DNA of 64,000 nt, from positions 2,396,723 through 2,460,722 of the forward strand of contig NC_045145.1 of assembly GCF_008831285.2 (NCBI RefSeq), read 5' to 3'. This DNA comes from Nymphaea colorata (Eukaryota > Streptophyta > Magnoliopsida > Nymphaeales > Nymphaeaceae). The position numbers and the translations under genes are program-made. This document shows, in pieces, positions 27,692 to 40,179 of this stretch (its first letter is position 1; every line of letters starts with the position of its first letter). A model generated the notes under the pieces. It was not told where the DNA came from. It did no database searches and saw nothing but the letters and a program-made list of their open reading frames with translations.

Positions 27692-28860
27692 TCATATTAG
27701 CTCAGATATAATCATAATTGACAAATATATCACATTTACGGAAGTGTCAGGATTAACTAATTGACCTGTAGACTTTGTATTTTTCAATGCATCCACTTCG
27801 AGTAGCAGTCTTGCAAATCCAAGCACCAATTGCTTGCAGCCTGCTCTTGTCTCAGATTCTTGTTGCGCTAATGTTTGCTTCAAAGATGCAACTATAAGTT
27901 CCAATTCTTTGCATTTCTCTACCAAGATGTGATATTTTTCTTCTCTAATGTTGACGCTTTTGCAATCTTCAACTTTTTCTCCTTCGTACTCAGCACGTGA
28001 CAAATAAGGGGTGAACACATCATCTGTAGAAACACCTAGTCCATATGTAGAACACATTCATGTGCCTTTGGTCCCATAACTTTGATGGCATCATCTCTAA
28101 CGTAGCCTGATGTGATGCTTCCTTTGCTAGGTGAAAAGGTAGATGCACCATAACATTAAAAAATGCAAGGGGAAAGGTCCTTTCTAGGTGGAAAAATGTA
28201 AGAATAATTTTTTCTTCTAACATCCTTAATTCATTTTCAGATAAAACTTTTGAACTCAACAGTCTGAAGAAATTGCATAACTCTATAACCACTGAGATCA
28301 CACTTTTTAACAGTAATATATGCACGGCTAGTGGAATAAGTTGATATGTCAAAATGTGACAATCATGAGAGTTAAGCCTTGAATGTTTGTGTACTTTTAC
28401 ATGAATACATTGAGAGATATTAACCGAATAGCCATCTAAAACTTTGAAATTCTTTAACACTTCACAAAAAAATATCTTTCTCACTTTGGCTCATCGAGAA
28501 GCAAGCTGGAGGTAAATGTATTCTATTGCTTCAAGTTGCACTAGATGAAGTGAATGCCTTACGGACATGGCTTCCATATCAAGTTGAGGATATACTATGT
28601 CCTTGGTTATCCCATCAATGTTCAATAATGTCATAATCAAGTTATCACAAACATTTTTTTTATGTGCATTACACCCAAATTGTTTCGCAATATGTTTCAC
28701 TCCCAATAAGGCAATTGAAAAAATACATTTTTCTTCTTCCGGTTGTGGGGTAGCAGTCATATGGTAATTCTTTGTCCAAATGAAGTTTTAATATTTGGAC
28801 TTTATACAATACCTCAGATCTGGAAAGAACATTGAAAGCATGTCTTATTTCGACCATATC
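27692..28860 (-). pseudogene. CACTA (En/Spm) transposase remnant, C-terminal part
   Basis: Minus-strand pieces match the plant TNP2-type transposase. The frame from 28760 gives VCDNLIMTLLNIDG, then the frame from 28484 gives VLDGYSVNISQCI, SHDCHILTYQLIPLA and LERTFPLAFFNVMVHLPFHLAKEA, the conserved region after the TNP2 core (DUF4218 type). A stop separates the two at 28491-28493. After HLAKEA the similarity ends, and a frame at 28057-27692 with a coiled-coil-like stretch (ELELIVASLKQTLAQQESE) follows; its relation to the transposase is unknown. Active proteins of this family cut and paste elements with CACTA ends. No terminal inverted repeats were found, so this is a fragment. Confidence 0.85.
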
Positions 28861-31800
28861 ATTGAAAGAGCATGCATCTCAATGATATCGATGATTCATT
28901 GGTAACCACTATCTACGTGCCATATAACACTGCTTGTTGAAACTTATCAAATGATACGAAGAGGTGCCTTTACGGAAACATGAATGATAACCCAAATATA
29001 AGCAACCAATTAATACTAAAATAAAATAAGACATTTACCTTAATAAGAAACAATAAAAGCCTCCACATAATGATCAAATCCCATTGCTTTCTACATCTTA
29101 ACAAGCAACCTATCTTACTTGAACTGCAACAAGAAAAGGGCAACATTAAGAGCTAGCTAGATTGCAAAAAATGGATGAAGCCCGTTCCTCACAGCAATTT
29201 TTTCTTGTTCTTTTTTCAATTAAAACAGCAATCATAAATCAAAATTTTATACAATAATTAGAAACCAAAAAATTCTATACAAGATTTAAGCTACATGTGC
29301 TATGCACGATGTGTGAAACTGCAAAATTTAATAACTGCAGGATATACTCTGATACTCATAATCCACCACTTGATGAAGCACTCCTCTTGTGGATTGCACA
29401 AGAAAGATTGAATGGATGAAGTTAGGAGGGGACATTGTGAGCTTGATCACCCACCCACTTGATGAAGATGGACCGGTTCAGTAAGAGAGTGTTATATATA
29501 TATATATATATAATGGTCTTAGTTATATATGCCAATTGTACACTGGCTGAAAGGCGGGAGCTGTGGAGGCAACTCTCTCTTCTATCTGCATCTATCACAG
29601 TTCCATGGATGGTCGTCTTTAAGATAAAAAATAAAGAAAAAAAGAACTTTTACAGTCAGCGGCCAATATGCCAACCGACAAATGAAATCCCTTTTTCTTT
29701 TGCTAAAAATAAAATGTATAATTTTTCAAGTGGTTCTACGACTGAAAAATAATTGTTTCAAAGTACAAGGAAAAACGAAATAAGCCCTACTGAACTCTAC
29801 CACTTTGTTAGCTCTAGGATGTGATTTTTTTTAACTCTCCATCCTCAGGTTTATACGCAATTGAATTGTTTGCATGTAAAAGTGTTGTTTCTCTAGTTGC
29901 TTTATGAAAATGTAAATCACGTCTTCACGTGCAATTCTAATGTGTGTTTATTTGCTAGGATACATATTATACACGAAAATTGTCAAAAAATATGCCACTT
30001 GGTGGCTCTCAACATGAAAAAAGGCATGCACGCATGGAGGTTAAGACACATACATCAAACATTCTTCAAGAATAATCGTTCAATAAAAAAATCATTATGT
30101 ATACTCCAAAAGTAAAACCACCATGTTTCTTATACTGATCAGGACATCTGCAGTGGCACAAACAATCTAAAGTTACCTCAAACAAAGAGTGACTAATTCT
30201 CTTTCAAATTCATGGCAAGTACTTTTCTCAGGAAATTCACATGCCTAAAGGCATTTTCACCCTTTAAACGCCTCAAGGCACAAAGGTGAAGCACATTTTA
30301 CCTATTGAAATTGGACTCACAGGTGAGGCATGACCGTCAAGTACAAGAGTACAATCCCTCCGTTTAATCAAGGATTTTGTTTAGGAACAGATTTGGTCGT
30401 GGGAGAAGGGAAATACTTCAGGCGTTGGGACAAGTTACTGCAATTCATACAACAGAAAACCTGGTGAATTTCAAATGCTCCAATCAGTTCCTCTTATTGG
30501 AAGGGGTTAAAAGGACATACCAATTTTATACTTCTACTGTATAACTGATCAACCCTTAAAATCATAGCTCAAATGCATATTTCAACATAACTCAATGAGT
30601 CCGTGAACAACAAAAATTAATCACAGCAACTAGGATAATTTCAATAACTTGCAAAAAGTTACCTAGACTGAACAGTACAACCTAACCAACAAATTGTGAT
30701 TAACAACACTACATACAGTGTAAATAATGAATTATGAAATAACACATGCTACTTCCAACTTATTTGCGGTGTCAAATCATTATTATTTCAAATCGATTTA
30801 ATTGTCGATAGAATATAACTAAAAGTCAAGATCTTGAGGTTTATGATACCTGCGATGCTGCTTCAGCACCAAAAGGAGAACGAAGTTTTCCATAATGCTG
30901 ACAAGAAATCTTTAGCAAGGAGAATAGCAACCGCAATGACTCCCCCCTTCTATGGTCAACATTAGAAGTTCACAAGGCAATTCTCTCATCAACCCATTTA
31001 AGAACATCCTCAGACCACCACTGATTGCATCAGTTTGTTGTGTTCTTCCTTGAACAAAACCAGCTTGATTTTGCGATTGAAATTGCAAAGACGTTGATGA
31101 GTTTTCATAAAGAATAGCTACTCTCACTTTTCGACATCGAAAGACATGCTTCATGAACTTTCCAACATAGGCAAAGAATAACAACCACAATTACCTCCAT
31201 TGTTCAAACCAACCAGCAGTTCAGTTTCTTCATTGCTGGAACAACTGCAATATGAGAAAACAAAACTTTTCTAGCACTGTAGAGACAAAGCTTGGCATGG
31301 AGGCTTCCATGTTAGCAACACATGATTCTATCATAACTGAGTTGGATGTGAACAAAATAGCTTGGCATATTTTTAAAATGTAGGCTCCCATGTTAGCAAA
31401 CACATGATTGTATCATAACCAAGTTGGATGTGAGATGCAAAGTGGTTCTCATAGATATTCTGTCAAGCAACCTACAAACCTAAGCGATGTATGATATGTA
31501 ATTCAAAGACTATATCAGAATGTGACACAACCAACACACCCATGAACTTGATCAGATTATACTTATCAAAAGAATCAAGTTGTCACAGGCTGACTTTTTC
31601 AGGCCTATTTGGCCAACGGGGTGCCGAGGGATAGTTGATCCACAACACAAGTGAAGGCAATGAAATGAAAACCAAGCAACTAAGACAACTAAGATGGAAT
31701 TATGGTTCTGGTTTAATCTTCTATCCTGAAAGGCATGACACTCAACTTGGGTATATGAGAGGTTTTGTGTATTCAATTAATGTACTAGTAGCTTTGTAAT

Positions 31801-32950
31801 GAAAGGGGCAATATATTACAAGATCAAAAGAGGGATTGGGTTAGTTTCTCCTAGACTCAGAAAACCAAGAAATATAACAAGAGATGTCAAGCTTTTAGTT
31901 TGAAATAGTTCATAAATCATCCATCAACTCATAAGCTTGAGTGCTCGTGTTGTGCAAATAATATGTCTTTCATTTACTCGCAGTACTGTACAAGCATCAA
32001 GATCCATTTCACATAATTGTTGTTGAATCTCTAGAAGGGATCTCTCTCAATTTCCAAAATATGAACATAAAAGAATGGTCCTCAACATCTCAGGAAATCA
32101 AAAAGAGGAGTAGAATTGACTCCAAAATTACACATCTGCAAAAGACTGTCGCATTCAATTTCTGCAAGTTCAGCCATCATGCCTTTCATTCCTTGACAGA
32201 TACCTTTTGTTTTTTTTTTCTTTTGTTTTTTCTTTTTTTCGTTCCTTCTTTTGCATTTGGCTTTTTGCCTTTTGATTTCATTTTTCAGGCCGACCTTCAC
32301 CTTTGATGGAATACCTCACCACCCCAAAGGCTACTGCGAAGCTCCACCACTTTGGTGGTTATATGTAGTTTTGTCACGTATCCAACCGGCTTCACCTTAT
32401 GGGCGTTCAACGATCCAAAAGTTCATAAGTCGTAATCTTCACGGCATAGACATAAATCACCTATATGCCTACCCGGTACTCTCGATTACCGACCTAGAGG
32501 AACAACTACACAAGCCCCGAGCCCATCTCTCAACTCTCATTTTGCTACATGTCAAGATTTTACAGAGCATTGTGACTTCTCTCTTAGAGTATTTTCTTGC
32601 TAAATCCTTGCAGATGCTTAATTAGCAGAGTCAATTGCATCTCCTATTCTTGACTTTCTCAGCTTCATAGGATTTTATCCTCATTGTTCATACTCGAGAT
32701 TTTTCGAGTTTTCCTCTTCCATAGATTGACGACAAAAATTTGAAATTTTCTCCTAGTACTCAAGAAGGTACTAAAAATAAAATGAAGTCATATCATTGTG
32801 TGAAAAAATGCTTGTAAAATGTTTTTAAGCAAAATGGAAAATTTTTTTTTTTAGAAATGACCTTGACATCAAATGAAATATCTCAGTGGAGGTAGAAACT
32901 CTTCCCTCACTAAAGAGAAGGGTGCTTGCAAAACCAAATGGATTGACTAG
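28861..32950. other. Non-coding stretch with microsatellites
   Basis: A (TA)n run lies at about 29492-29511 and a T-rich pyrimidine tract at 32206-32243. The block at 32290-32560 is less AT-rich and looks repeat-derived, but no motif could be assigned. No gene is supported. Confidence 0.35.
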
Positions 32951-33191
32951 GTGTACTCCTCAAACCCTTGCGGGCATATGTGACTACTGCACCAAGATGG
33001 CTTGTAATAGCGGATGCCAGATACCAACCTGTAATGTCCGACACATTGCATTTATTGTGTTGCTCAACGCGTGCATGGGGGAAGCTTGTCATATTGCCTT
33101 CGTCATAGAAATCGTCCTATTAGCTACGAGATCACGTAACGAACGAGTTGGTAAAGCCCTTCCCCATGTTATTAATGAATGGAAGTTCTGA
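32886..33191 (+). pseudogene. Short conserved frame in the duplicated segment, copy 1
   Basis: A 101-codon frame ending NEWKF with a TGA stop. Its second half (AFIVLLNACMGEACHIAF, VIEIVLLATR) is matched by the paralogous segment near 58045-58248, where the same residues occur with substitutions and a 39-bp difference that keeps the frame. It has a Cys-rich middle (CDYCTKMACNSGCQIPTC) missing from the other copy. The family is not recognised; it may be an exon fragment or the coding part of an unknown repeat. Confidence 0.4.
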
Positions 33192-35094
33192 GCAGAATGC
33201 TGGCTCGAGTATCCCTGCCCAGTAGTTAGGAGATTGAATTAGGAAGCTCAATCTTGAGTTCTCTCTTTGACTTAATAAACATTCATATCACTTGAATTGT
33301 GTTATTGTTTCAAAAATTCACCTCCCCTTTTAAATTCTTCTTCAAAGTTTTCAAATTGCATTTTGAAAAACCAACTTCAAAACTAAACCACTAAAAAGCC
33401 CTCCCTATGAACTTTAACTATAACTAAGTTGGTACACTTGATCTTGGCCTGGGCCAGCTAGAAAGGCATACTCTGGTTAAAGTTCTCTCTATTTGGTGAC
33501 AACAATTGGCTCATTAAGAACTTCAATTTTAAGAAAATTATCTATATGTTTTGATTAAATCTCTGATTATGGCACCTCAATCTGGGGTTTAAATGATTGA
33601 AAGCAGGAGGATTGACCATGTATTTTAAAGTTCTAAATCTTTTACAAAAACCAGCAGTAGGAAAAATACTGTTGGATCTTCTCCCTTTTTAGATTTCGAG
33701 AGTGTCTAATACAGGGCATAGAGATAAAATCTTCTAAATAAAATTTTCTCAGCCTAAGCCTATTATGACTTTCAAGGTTTTCTTGATGAGCCAAGGATCC
33801 CTCGCAAGAAAAAAACCTCTGTTGCTCTCTAGCCGAAGTCCACCTTGCTGGATCCACATACCTAAATCCATTTTTAAAGCTATTTCTTAAATCAATTACG
33901 TATTTTAGAAGGTCTAACTTAAACTCCAAAACAAGAAATAGTAATCGCAAGTCTAAATATTTCTTTCAAAGATCTAACCTTGAAACTCTTTTTGAAAACT
34001 GGATCCAAAACTAAATCCAATTCCAAAAAATCATACCCAGATCAGACCAGACCCCTGATCTAAAACATAGATCCAATATTTTAAACTCAGTCCACTAATT
34101 CAAGCTCCTGATCCATATCCCAGAAAACTAGATCTGGATCAGATCAGACCAGTGATACAAACCTATGATCCAGATCCAAAACCTAGACCAAAATCAGATC
34201 AGATCACTGATGCGAACCCATTACCATGATCCAGACCACCTAGATCTGGATCATATCAAACAGCTAATCCAAACCCCCGATCTACATCCAAATACATTAC
34301 TCCCGGATCTGATCAACCTGCTTATCCAAACTCCAGATCCAGATCCATGCAACCTAGACTCGGATCAGATAGTACTCTGACCTCATATCTGGATTCAACA
34401 ATTCAAGTTCAGATTAGGTCAAACTTTTGATCAACCTAGCCCTACTTAATGGCTAGTTAAGGATTTGCTTCAATGGTGGATCCAAGACTGACATAGTCCC
34501 TTTTAATCTAGACTCCCAGATAGAATCCAATCTGCCCAGCAAACTGATTCTGCGTGTCTTCATACTCATTTGCACCCATGGGACGACATGAATGCTCACG
34601 CACACCACTAGCATATGAGAGATTAGAAAAAGGTACCACATCTCTAATATCTCTTAAGATACACGTAGCCATTTTAAAAGCTTTTACAAAGCCTTACGTA
34701 AAAAAAAAAAAGATGGTTAATAAGAACAAGATTTTCCTTAGTAATTTAAAACTATATATAAATGCATAAAATTTAAAACGCTGTATTTTCAACTTTGCAT
34801 TTTGATTTTCGTTTTCCTTGAGTAATATTTAGAACATTTAGATAGAAAGAGAAACAATTTAGCCCTTAGTCGGATCACCCCTGACAAAGGCACGGCAAGG
34901 GAAAGATTTCGTACTAACAAAATCGATTCCTTCTCCTTGTTTGGTCCAGCCTCTTTAAAACTAGAGGCGAGCTTTTCAATCTATATAATCAAAATCCTCG
35001 CACGTGGTACAGCCCCCTATTGTAGGTAGAGCACTCAAATTTTGCTGTTTACAGTTTCTGATGAACAATGGGTCTGGTGCTTCTTTTATCCAGA
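32953..35094 (+). repeat. Duplicated segment, copy 1, left part
   Basis: Matches 58045-59425 in the same orientation. Shared landmarks are ACCCTTGCGGGCATATGTGA at the start, AATGAATGGAAGTT, the block around 33420-33740, and the GGGTCTGGTGCTTCTTTTAT end. About 790 bp (33745-34535), including a GATC-rich degenerate repeat, is present only here. The match breaks at 35094 where the solo LTR begins and resumes after 38618. Confidence 0.85.
34020..34430 (+). repeat. Degenerate GATC/AGATCC-rich repeat
   Basis: An irregular array of motifs such as CCAGATCC, GATCAGATCAGACC and TGATCCAGATCC with a loose period of about 60-70 bp. It gives rise to a spurious Asp/Pro/Gln frame at 34165-34380. A related stretch in the opposite orientation lies at 56530-56740. 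Confidence 0.6.
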
Positions 35095-35642
35095 TCTTAT
35101 CACCCCAAAATTTTTCGAAAAGACTGCATTCTTTTTACCCAAACGCAAATTCAAAACTCAACTTTAAACACAAGTTTTAAATCCAAAATCCAATTCTCAA
35201 ATCCAAATAAGATCCAAAATCCAAATCTAGATCTGAATTCATCACTTCAAACTCAAAATCCGAAACTGAAATCAAGACAACAAAATTTGAATTTATGAGC
35301 GTCGCGCGTGCATGCATGGACTTTCCCTTTGTTTATGCTTCGTTCTCACACCAAAATGTGTTTTTAAGCCTTAATACGTCGGTGAGCAATTGAACCCAAT
35401 CCAGATTTAAAATGAGTTTGGAGTCAGTCGAAACAGAGTCGACCACAAAATTTGGAGCAAAAAATAAATTTTATACACATTTTAAATAAAGAAAAAAAAA
35501 CATATATATATATATATATATATAGTTTTATGTTTTTTTATGAACATCCATATTTATTTATTTTTTACTCATTTTATTTCATTTTATATCATTTAAAAAA
35601 AAAACAATCGCACGTCGCACGCGCGATCTCGCTCACACGAGC

Positions 35643-35875
35643 AATCATGGTAAGCGATCGTTGCTGCGCACAGCCGCAAATCTAGCCAAAGCGCTGCACA
35701 CAGCCGCGAATCATGGTAAGCATGCATTTAGCCAAAGCACTGCACACAACCACGAATCTAGCCAAAGCGCTGCGCACAGCCGTGAATCATGGTAAGCGCG
35801 CGTCTAGCCAAAGCACTGCGCACAGCTGCGAATCATGGTAAGCGCGCATCTAGCCAAAGCGCTGGGCACTGTTGC
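35643..35875 (+). repeat. GC-rich minisatellite in solo LTR 1
   Basis: About four imperfect units built from AATCATGGTAAGC, a short GCGCGCAT-like spacer, CTAGCCAAAGCGCTG and CGCACAGCCGCG; the fullest unit is about 46 bp. Solo LTR 2 has a different GC-rich stretch at the same place (43110-43280), so this array expanded separately. Confidence 0.85.
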
Positions 35876-36153
35876 GCCTGGCATGCAACAATGCCCGAGT
35901 CAGGGCCTGCACACAATGTAGGCCCCCTTTTCTTGCAAAACCGACCCTTGGGGTGGTGTTTGAATTTTTTGGGTGGGCATTGGCCCTGCCCACACTCCAA
36001 AGAGGTATTTGTAGGGTAATGGCCAATCCCACTTAGTCAAAACCTATTTTTTTTAAAAAAAATTGAAAATAATTCAAAATTATTTGAAATTCTCATGAAA
36101 ATGTTGAGAAATTCAAAAAAATTTAAATTTTGAGGTTTGGCTCCAAAATTCCC

Positions 36154-36161
36154 TATAAATA
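36154..36161 (+). promoter_or_regulatory. TATA box of solo LTR 1
   Basis: TATAAATA lies in a context (GGCTCCAAAA before it) shared with solo LTR 2 at 43537-43544. Conservation between the two diverged copies and the position inside the LTR support its being the element promoter. Confidence 0.7.
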
Positions 36162-36506
36162 CTTTCACAATCTTCTCTCTTAGGCTTGAGCTAGCCTTTG
36201 GGAAACTTCTAGTGCATTCTCAAGACTTAGAGTTTTCCCTTAGCTCTCTTTCTTCATTCTTCTCTTCTTCTTTCCTTCTCATTCTTCTTCTCTTCCAACA
36301 TTGAGAGCAAGTTTCTCAAAATTCCAATTCTTCAAGGGAGCACAAGGAGATCTCTTGGAGCAATATCTTCATCATTTTAGAGCTTCACTCAAGGTGAATA
36401 TAAGATCATCTAAAGAAATGGTATTTATTTTTCTAAAATCATTCTTGTTAGAGGTATGTAACCGACATCCCAATCATTTTTCTTTCTTTACTCTTTCTCT
36501 TCTTTA

Positions 36507-36860
36507 TCTCCCCATGGCTATATAAGATTGCTCTCAAACCTACATTTCGGAGTCAAGAGCTATTCTTGAGTTCACCGGGAGCATGAGAAGTTGAAATGAT
36601 ATTTCATTTTATGATTAGAATATATCTTCTCTTTTATTGAATGTTGCTTTATTTTGGTTTCCTTACTTGCTCTCTTCTTCGTCTCCCCACGGCCATATAA
36701 GAAAGCTCTCAGAGTGAAGAAGCTATTCTTGAGTGCACCGGGAGAATGAGAAGATGAAATGATATTTTATTTTATGATTGGAACATGTTCTATCTTTTCT
36801 ACATTGTGGCTTTGTTTTGGAATATTATTCATGCTTAATTTATTAATTTTACCATTCATA
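36507..36860 (+). repeat. 175-bp tandem duplication in solo LTR 1
   Basis: Units begin TCTCCCCATGG (36507) and TCTCCCCACGG (36682). Both contain GGCTATATAAG- or GGCCATATAAG-like sequence, TTGAGTGCACCGGGAG-like sequence and ATTTTATTTTATGATT-like sequence. Solo LTR 2 has one copy, which accounts for part of its shorter length. Confidence 0.85.
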
Positions 36861-37488
36861 TATGAACGAACAGTGAGAAAGAGTGTTTTTGGGTTCGGAT
36901 TCTTTTCCATTATTATGTTGATGTTTGAGGTTGGGATTTGTACATTTCAGAAAAACCCTCACGAATGTGTTCATGTTTACATGCATTTTCATGTCACTCT
37001 TATGTTTAGTTCCCTCTTAATCACACAACTAAGAACCTGTTGCTTGATTTTCTTTCATACCCAATAGTGAAAGAAACATATTCCCTTGTAACAAACAAAG
37101 TAATTATGTTTTATGTTCATATATAAATAAATTTGAAGTCATGCGCTTCAAAAGATTTTCAAAAGCAAGAACCCTCTCTAATGAGGCTTTTGAGATCTAG
37201 CTTAGGCTCTTGCATGAGTCCAAGTTCCTCTCCGACCTACATAAAAATTGAAGTCGAATATTTGAAGTCATTTCTTGATTTTTAATCTCATGAAGACACA
37301 TACATATATGTTTGTTATATACATATATATGTGTACATGATGATGTTCTTTATCTTTCTCTCATATATTTCCACATTTTATTTTACAAATTTTCATATAC
37401 ACATGAATGCATATATATGTGTTCTATTTTCTTTCTCTAGAATGTTTTACTTCTTTTTTTAAGTTAAATGTTTTCTCCAAAAAGTTTC

Positions 37489-37489
37489 T

Positions 37490-37528
<39 letters not shown>

Positions 37529-37760
37529 TTCTCTAATTTTTTTTCTCTAAAACCTCTCTTTCTCTTTTAATCAATATCCTCTTTTTTAAACTTTCATATA
37601 TGTGTACACATATATGTGCATCTCTCTCTTTTTTAGGAACTTCTTTTTCCTCTCTATTTAAGTTAATATCTCATTTTCAAAAGCTTTCACATACATACAT
37701 GTACATATATGTACACATATACATATGTACATGTACATATATACATACATATAGAAATAC
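37489..37760. repeat. TA and TATG/CATA microsatellites in solo LTR 1
   Basis: A (TA)n run is at about 37491-37528, and alternating TACATA/TATGTG stretches run to about 37755. The matching region of solo LTR 2 (44500-44780) has the same kind of sequence. Confidence 0.8.
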
Positions 37761-38618
37761 GTATCTCCCGTTCTTTTAAAATCTTCCATTTAGTGATTTT
37801 TGAAATATCTTTTTGTCGCTCTTTCTTTCTATGAGAGTATTTCATCTTTTCCATTTGTTTGGATATTTTCTCCAAAGATCTAAGGTTTTAATTGTCGACT
37901 TCATTAATACTAAAAAATCAAATAATGACCTAATGTTGGAATCATGCTTAATAGTCTACAACCCCATTCCATTTTCAAAAACTTTTCTCTTTTCATAACA
38001 ATATTTATGACAATCTTATAAATAAAAATAAGAAATTTAGATGTATGTGATGGTATTCTAGATGAATATTGTGGTAGGAATGAATTATTCTCTTCTAATC
38101 ATATTGGATCATTGCATTCATACTCACTTAACATCAATTATGATTACAAGCACCTCTTTAAAAGAGCTTAAGCAGGATGAGATGAGGTTCTAATTAGGTA
38201 GTAACCGAATTAGAGAAAAACCTCAAACCTACTTAAAGTCTTCAGAGAACACTAAATCCACTTCAAAAATGATCTCAAAAGGTTTTCAAACAATATTTGT
38301 AAAGATTTTCCAATTTAAGATTTTCTCAAATCAAAATGTTTTACACTCTCAAATTATTCTTCAAAACTTTCTCAAAATCTTGAAACATTGAATCTTCAAC
38401 ATTTTCTCAAACATTACACCACATTTAAACTAAAAGATCTTTAAGCAAAAGTGATGCATCAACAATAAGCATAGCCCTTGGATTGATTAACCCCAGTAAA
38501 GGAGTCGGGAACGGTCAATCCTCGTACAGAAGGGTGAGACTTTTTCTTTCTCATTTAAAATAAAACATCATTTTCTTGGAGCACTTTACAAACCAAAAAA
38601 TTTTTGGGGATGCAAACA

Positions 38619-39360
38619 CTAGATTATCTGAATATTAGTCCTGATTACCCGCACCATGCATGTTAAACTTGGAAGCCTTAGATTTAAATCCAACTGGCCA
38701 TTTGTTATATATTGTGAATGGGTGGTAGCATGTTTATGATCAATTAAAGTGGAATTTTCGTGTTCGCATAGGCTTGAGGATTAGGTACAACCTTCCTTAA
38801 TTTAGGTCTTTATTTATAAACAATATATGAAGTTTTTGCTTTTTATTTTACTTTTAATCTCATCTTAAGTGGCATTGCATTAACACCATATTTGGTTGGA
38901 TGGAAATGGGTGGCAAAGGAAAGGAAAACATAATAGATGGTTGTATGGATGGAGGGAAAAGACAGTTTCAATTTTATGCATGCCTCGTTGGAAGGAAGGG
39001 GATAGAAAGGAAAAGAACAATTAGCCCCTTTTCAATCCCTTCAAACTAGACGGAAATGGATGGAAATGAGAGGAAGGAGGATAAATTACTTATCTACCAT
39101 CTCCAACTTTCCATCCTCCCCCACCCACCCACCCACCCACATACATATACCTCCTTCTCTCTCTCCTCTTCATGTACTCCTCTCTCCCTGTCCCTCCTTT
39201 CACCTCTCTCTCTCTTTCTCTCTCCCTCTCTGCGCCAACACACTTACCTCTTCCCCCCTCTCTCTCTCATATATTTTCTTCTATGCATCCTCACATTATC
39301 CTTTTTCCCTCCCTTCTAACATTTTAATAACTATTCCTTCGCTTGGCGACACATAATATT
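38619..39360 (+). repeat. Duplicated segment, copy 1, right part
   Basis: From about 38652 it matches 63478-64000 in the same orientation: GCATGTTAAACTTGGAAG, AACCTTCCTTAATTTAG, and TGGCATTGCATTAACACC followed by ATTTGGTTGGATGG. It contains CT-rich microsatellites and a (CCCA)n run near 39120-39140. The match in copy 2 runs off the window edge. Confidence 0.85.
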
Positions 39361-39622
39361 TGTATCATTGTTGGCCAACTCGGCAGTTGACTTGGGAATC
39401 ACCTGAGTCGGCTCATGATCGTCCTCTCACTAGGCCATGAGTCAGATCCAAGCAGGTCAGCACCAAAACTCAGGTGACTCACTGGATTGTTGACTCGGAT
39501 TGGAATCTTCTGAGTTTGGTTCTAGATGTTTTAAAGTATAAAAGTTCATTTTGATTCATAAAATTTTTTACTATTTTTTATTTTTTTCCCCTCATGAAAG
39601 TTTTTATCAAAGACATGAAAGG

Positions 39623-39672
<50 letters not shown>

Positions 39673-40176
39673 ATAAATTTCCAAACGTCCAAAGGGCCAT
39701 GGAGAATCAGGTGGTTCATATAGAAAGGGAGATAAATATAAGTTAAGCAAGTGTTCTTAGATTCACAATCTTCTTCATGGTTAGAATGGTTGACAAATCA
39801 TAACCAAAATCATGTTGCTATATGCTGTAGATTACACTACAAAATTAAGATAAAGCTACACTATAAAACTTTGTGACTTGAATTGGCCGAGTAATTGAGT
39901 CATGTCGCTGTTCCACTGATCCGGTTATCTATCTATCCAAGTCCAATTCCTAGGTTGGAGACACTTTTGTAAGCAAAGATAATATTTTTATTTTTTCCCT
40001 ATATGGAACTAAATAAACATGATTATGGACATTTCTTTTGCTTTCCTTTCCTTCCTATTCAAGCAAGCTTTATTTATAGTTCATTTCCTTTTCTTTATTT
40101 CCTTTTCCTTTCCTTCCTCATTATTTTTCCTTCCATTTATTCAAATCCTTTCTATGCCATCCCTCCAAACAAAGCA
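38890..40176. mobile_element. Possible foldback or inverted-repeat element
   Basis: The left arm starts ATATTTGGTTGGATGG and is purine-rich (GGAAAGG motifs). The right arm ends CCATCCCTCCAAACAAAG at 40157-40174 and is pyrimidine-rich (CCTTTCC motifs), so the ends are imperfect inverted repeats about 1.28 kb apart. The left arm recurs at about 63660. No transposase and no clear target duplication are seen. The inverted arms could partly reflect shared simple sequence. Confidence 0.35.
39624..39673. repeat. (AT)n(GT)n compound microsatellite
   Basis: About 22 bp of AT repeats passes directly into about 26 bp of GT repeats. Likely length-variable. Confidence 0.95.
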
Positions 40177-40179
40177 TAA

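Larger units (their letters stand above)
35095..38618 (+). mobile_element. Solo LTR 1 (3,524 bp), gypsy-sized family
   Basis: It runs from TCTTATCACCCC (TG start mutated to TC) to GGGATGCAAACA, flanked by CCAGA (35090-35094) and CTAGA (38619-38623), a 5-bp target duplication with one change. The paralogous segment at 59420 keeps a single CTAGA with no insert, which proves the insertion. The same family forms solo LTR 2. No internal element sequence is attached, so it is the product of LTR-LTR recombination. Inside are a TATA box at 36154-36161, a GC-rich minisatellite, a 175-bp tandem duplication, AT and TATG microsatellites, and a conserved tail with CCCCAGTAAAGG near 38490. The clade cannot be assigned without coding sequence. 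Confidence 0.9.

Noticed and set aside
34165-34380. Asp/Pro/Gln repeat protein frame
   Set aside because: By-product of the GATC-rich degenerate repeat; absent from the paralogous segment.
35789-36032. Frames on both strands in the GC-rich part of solo LTR 1 (also 43028-43403)
   Set aside because: Produced by GC-rich LTR sequence shared by both solo LTRs; no coding signature.
39056-39356. Ser/Pro/Leu-rich frames
   Set aside because: Encoded by CT microsatellite sequence.
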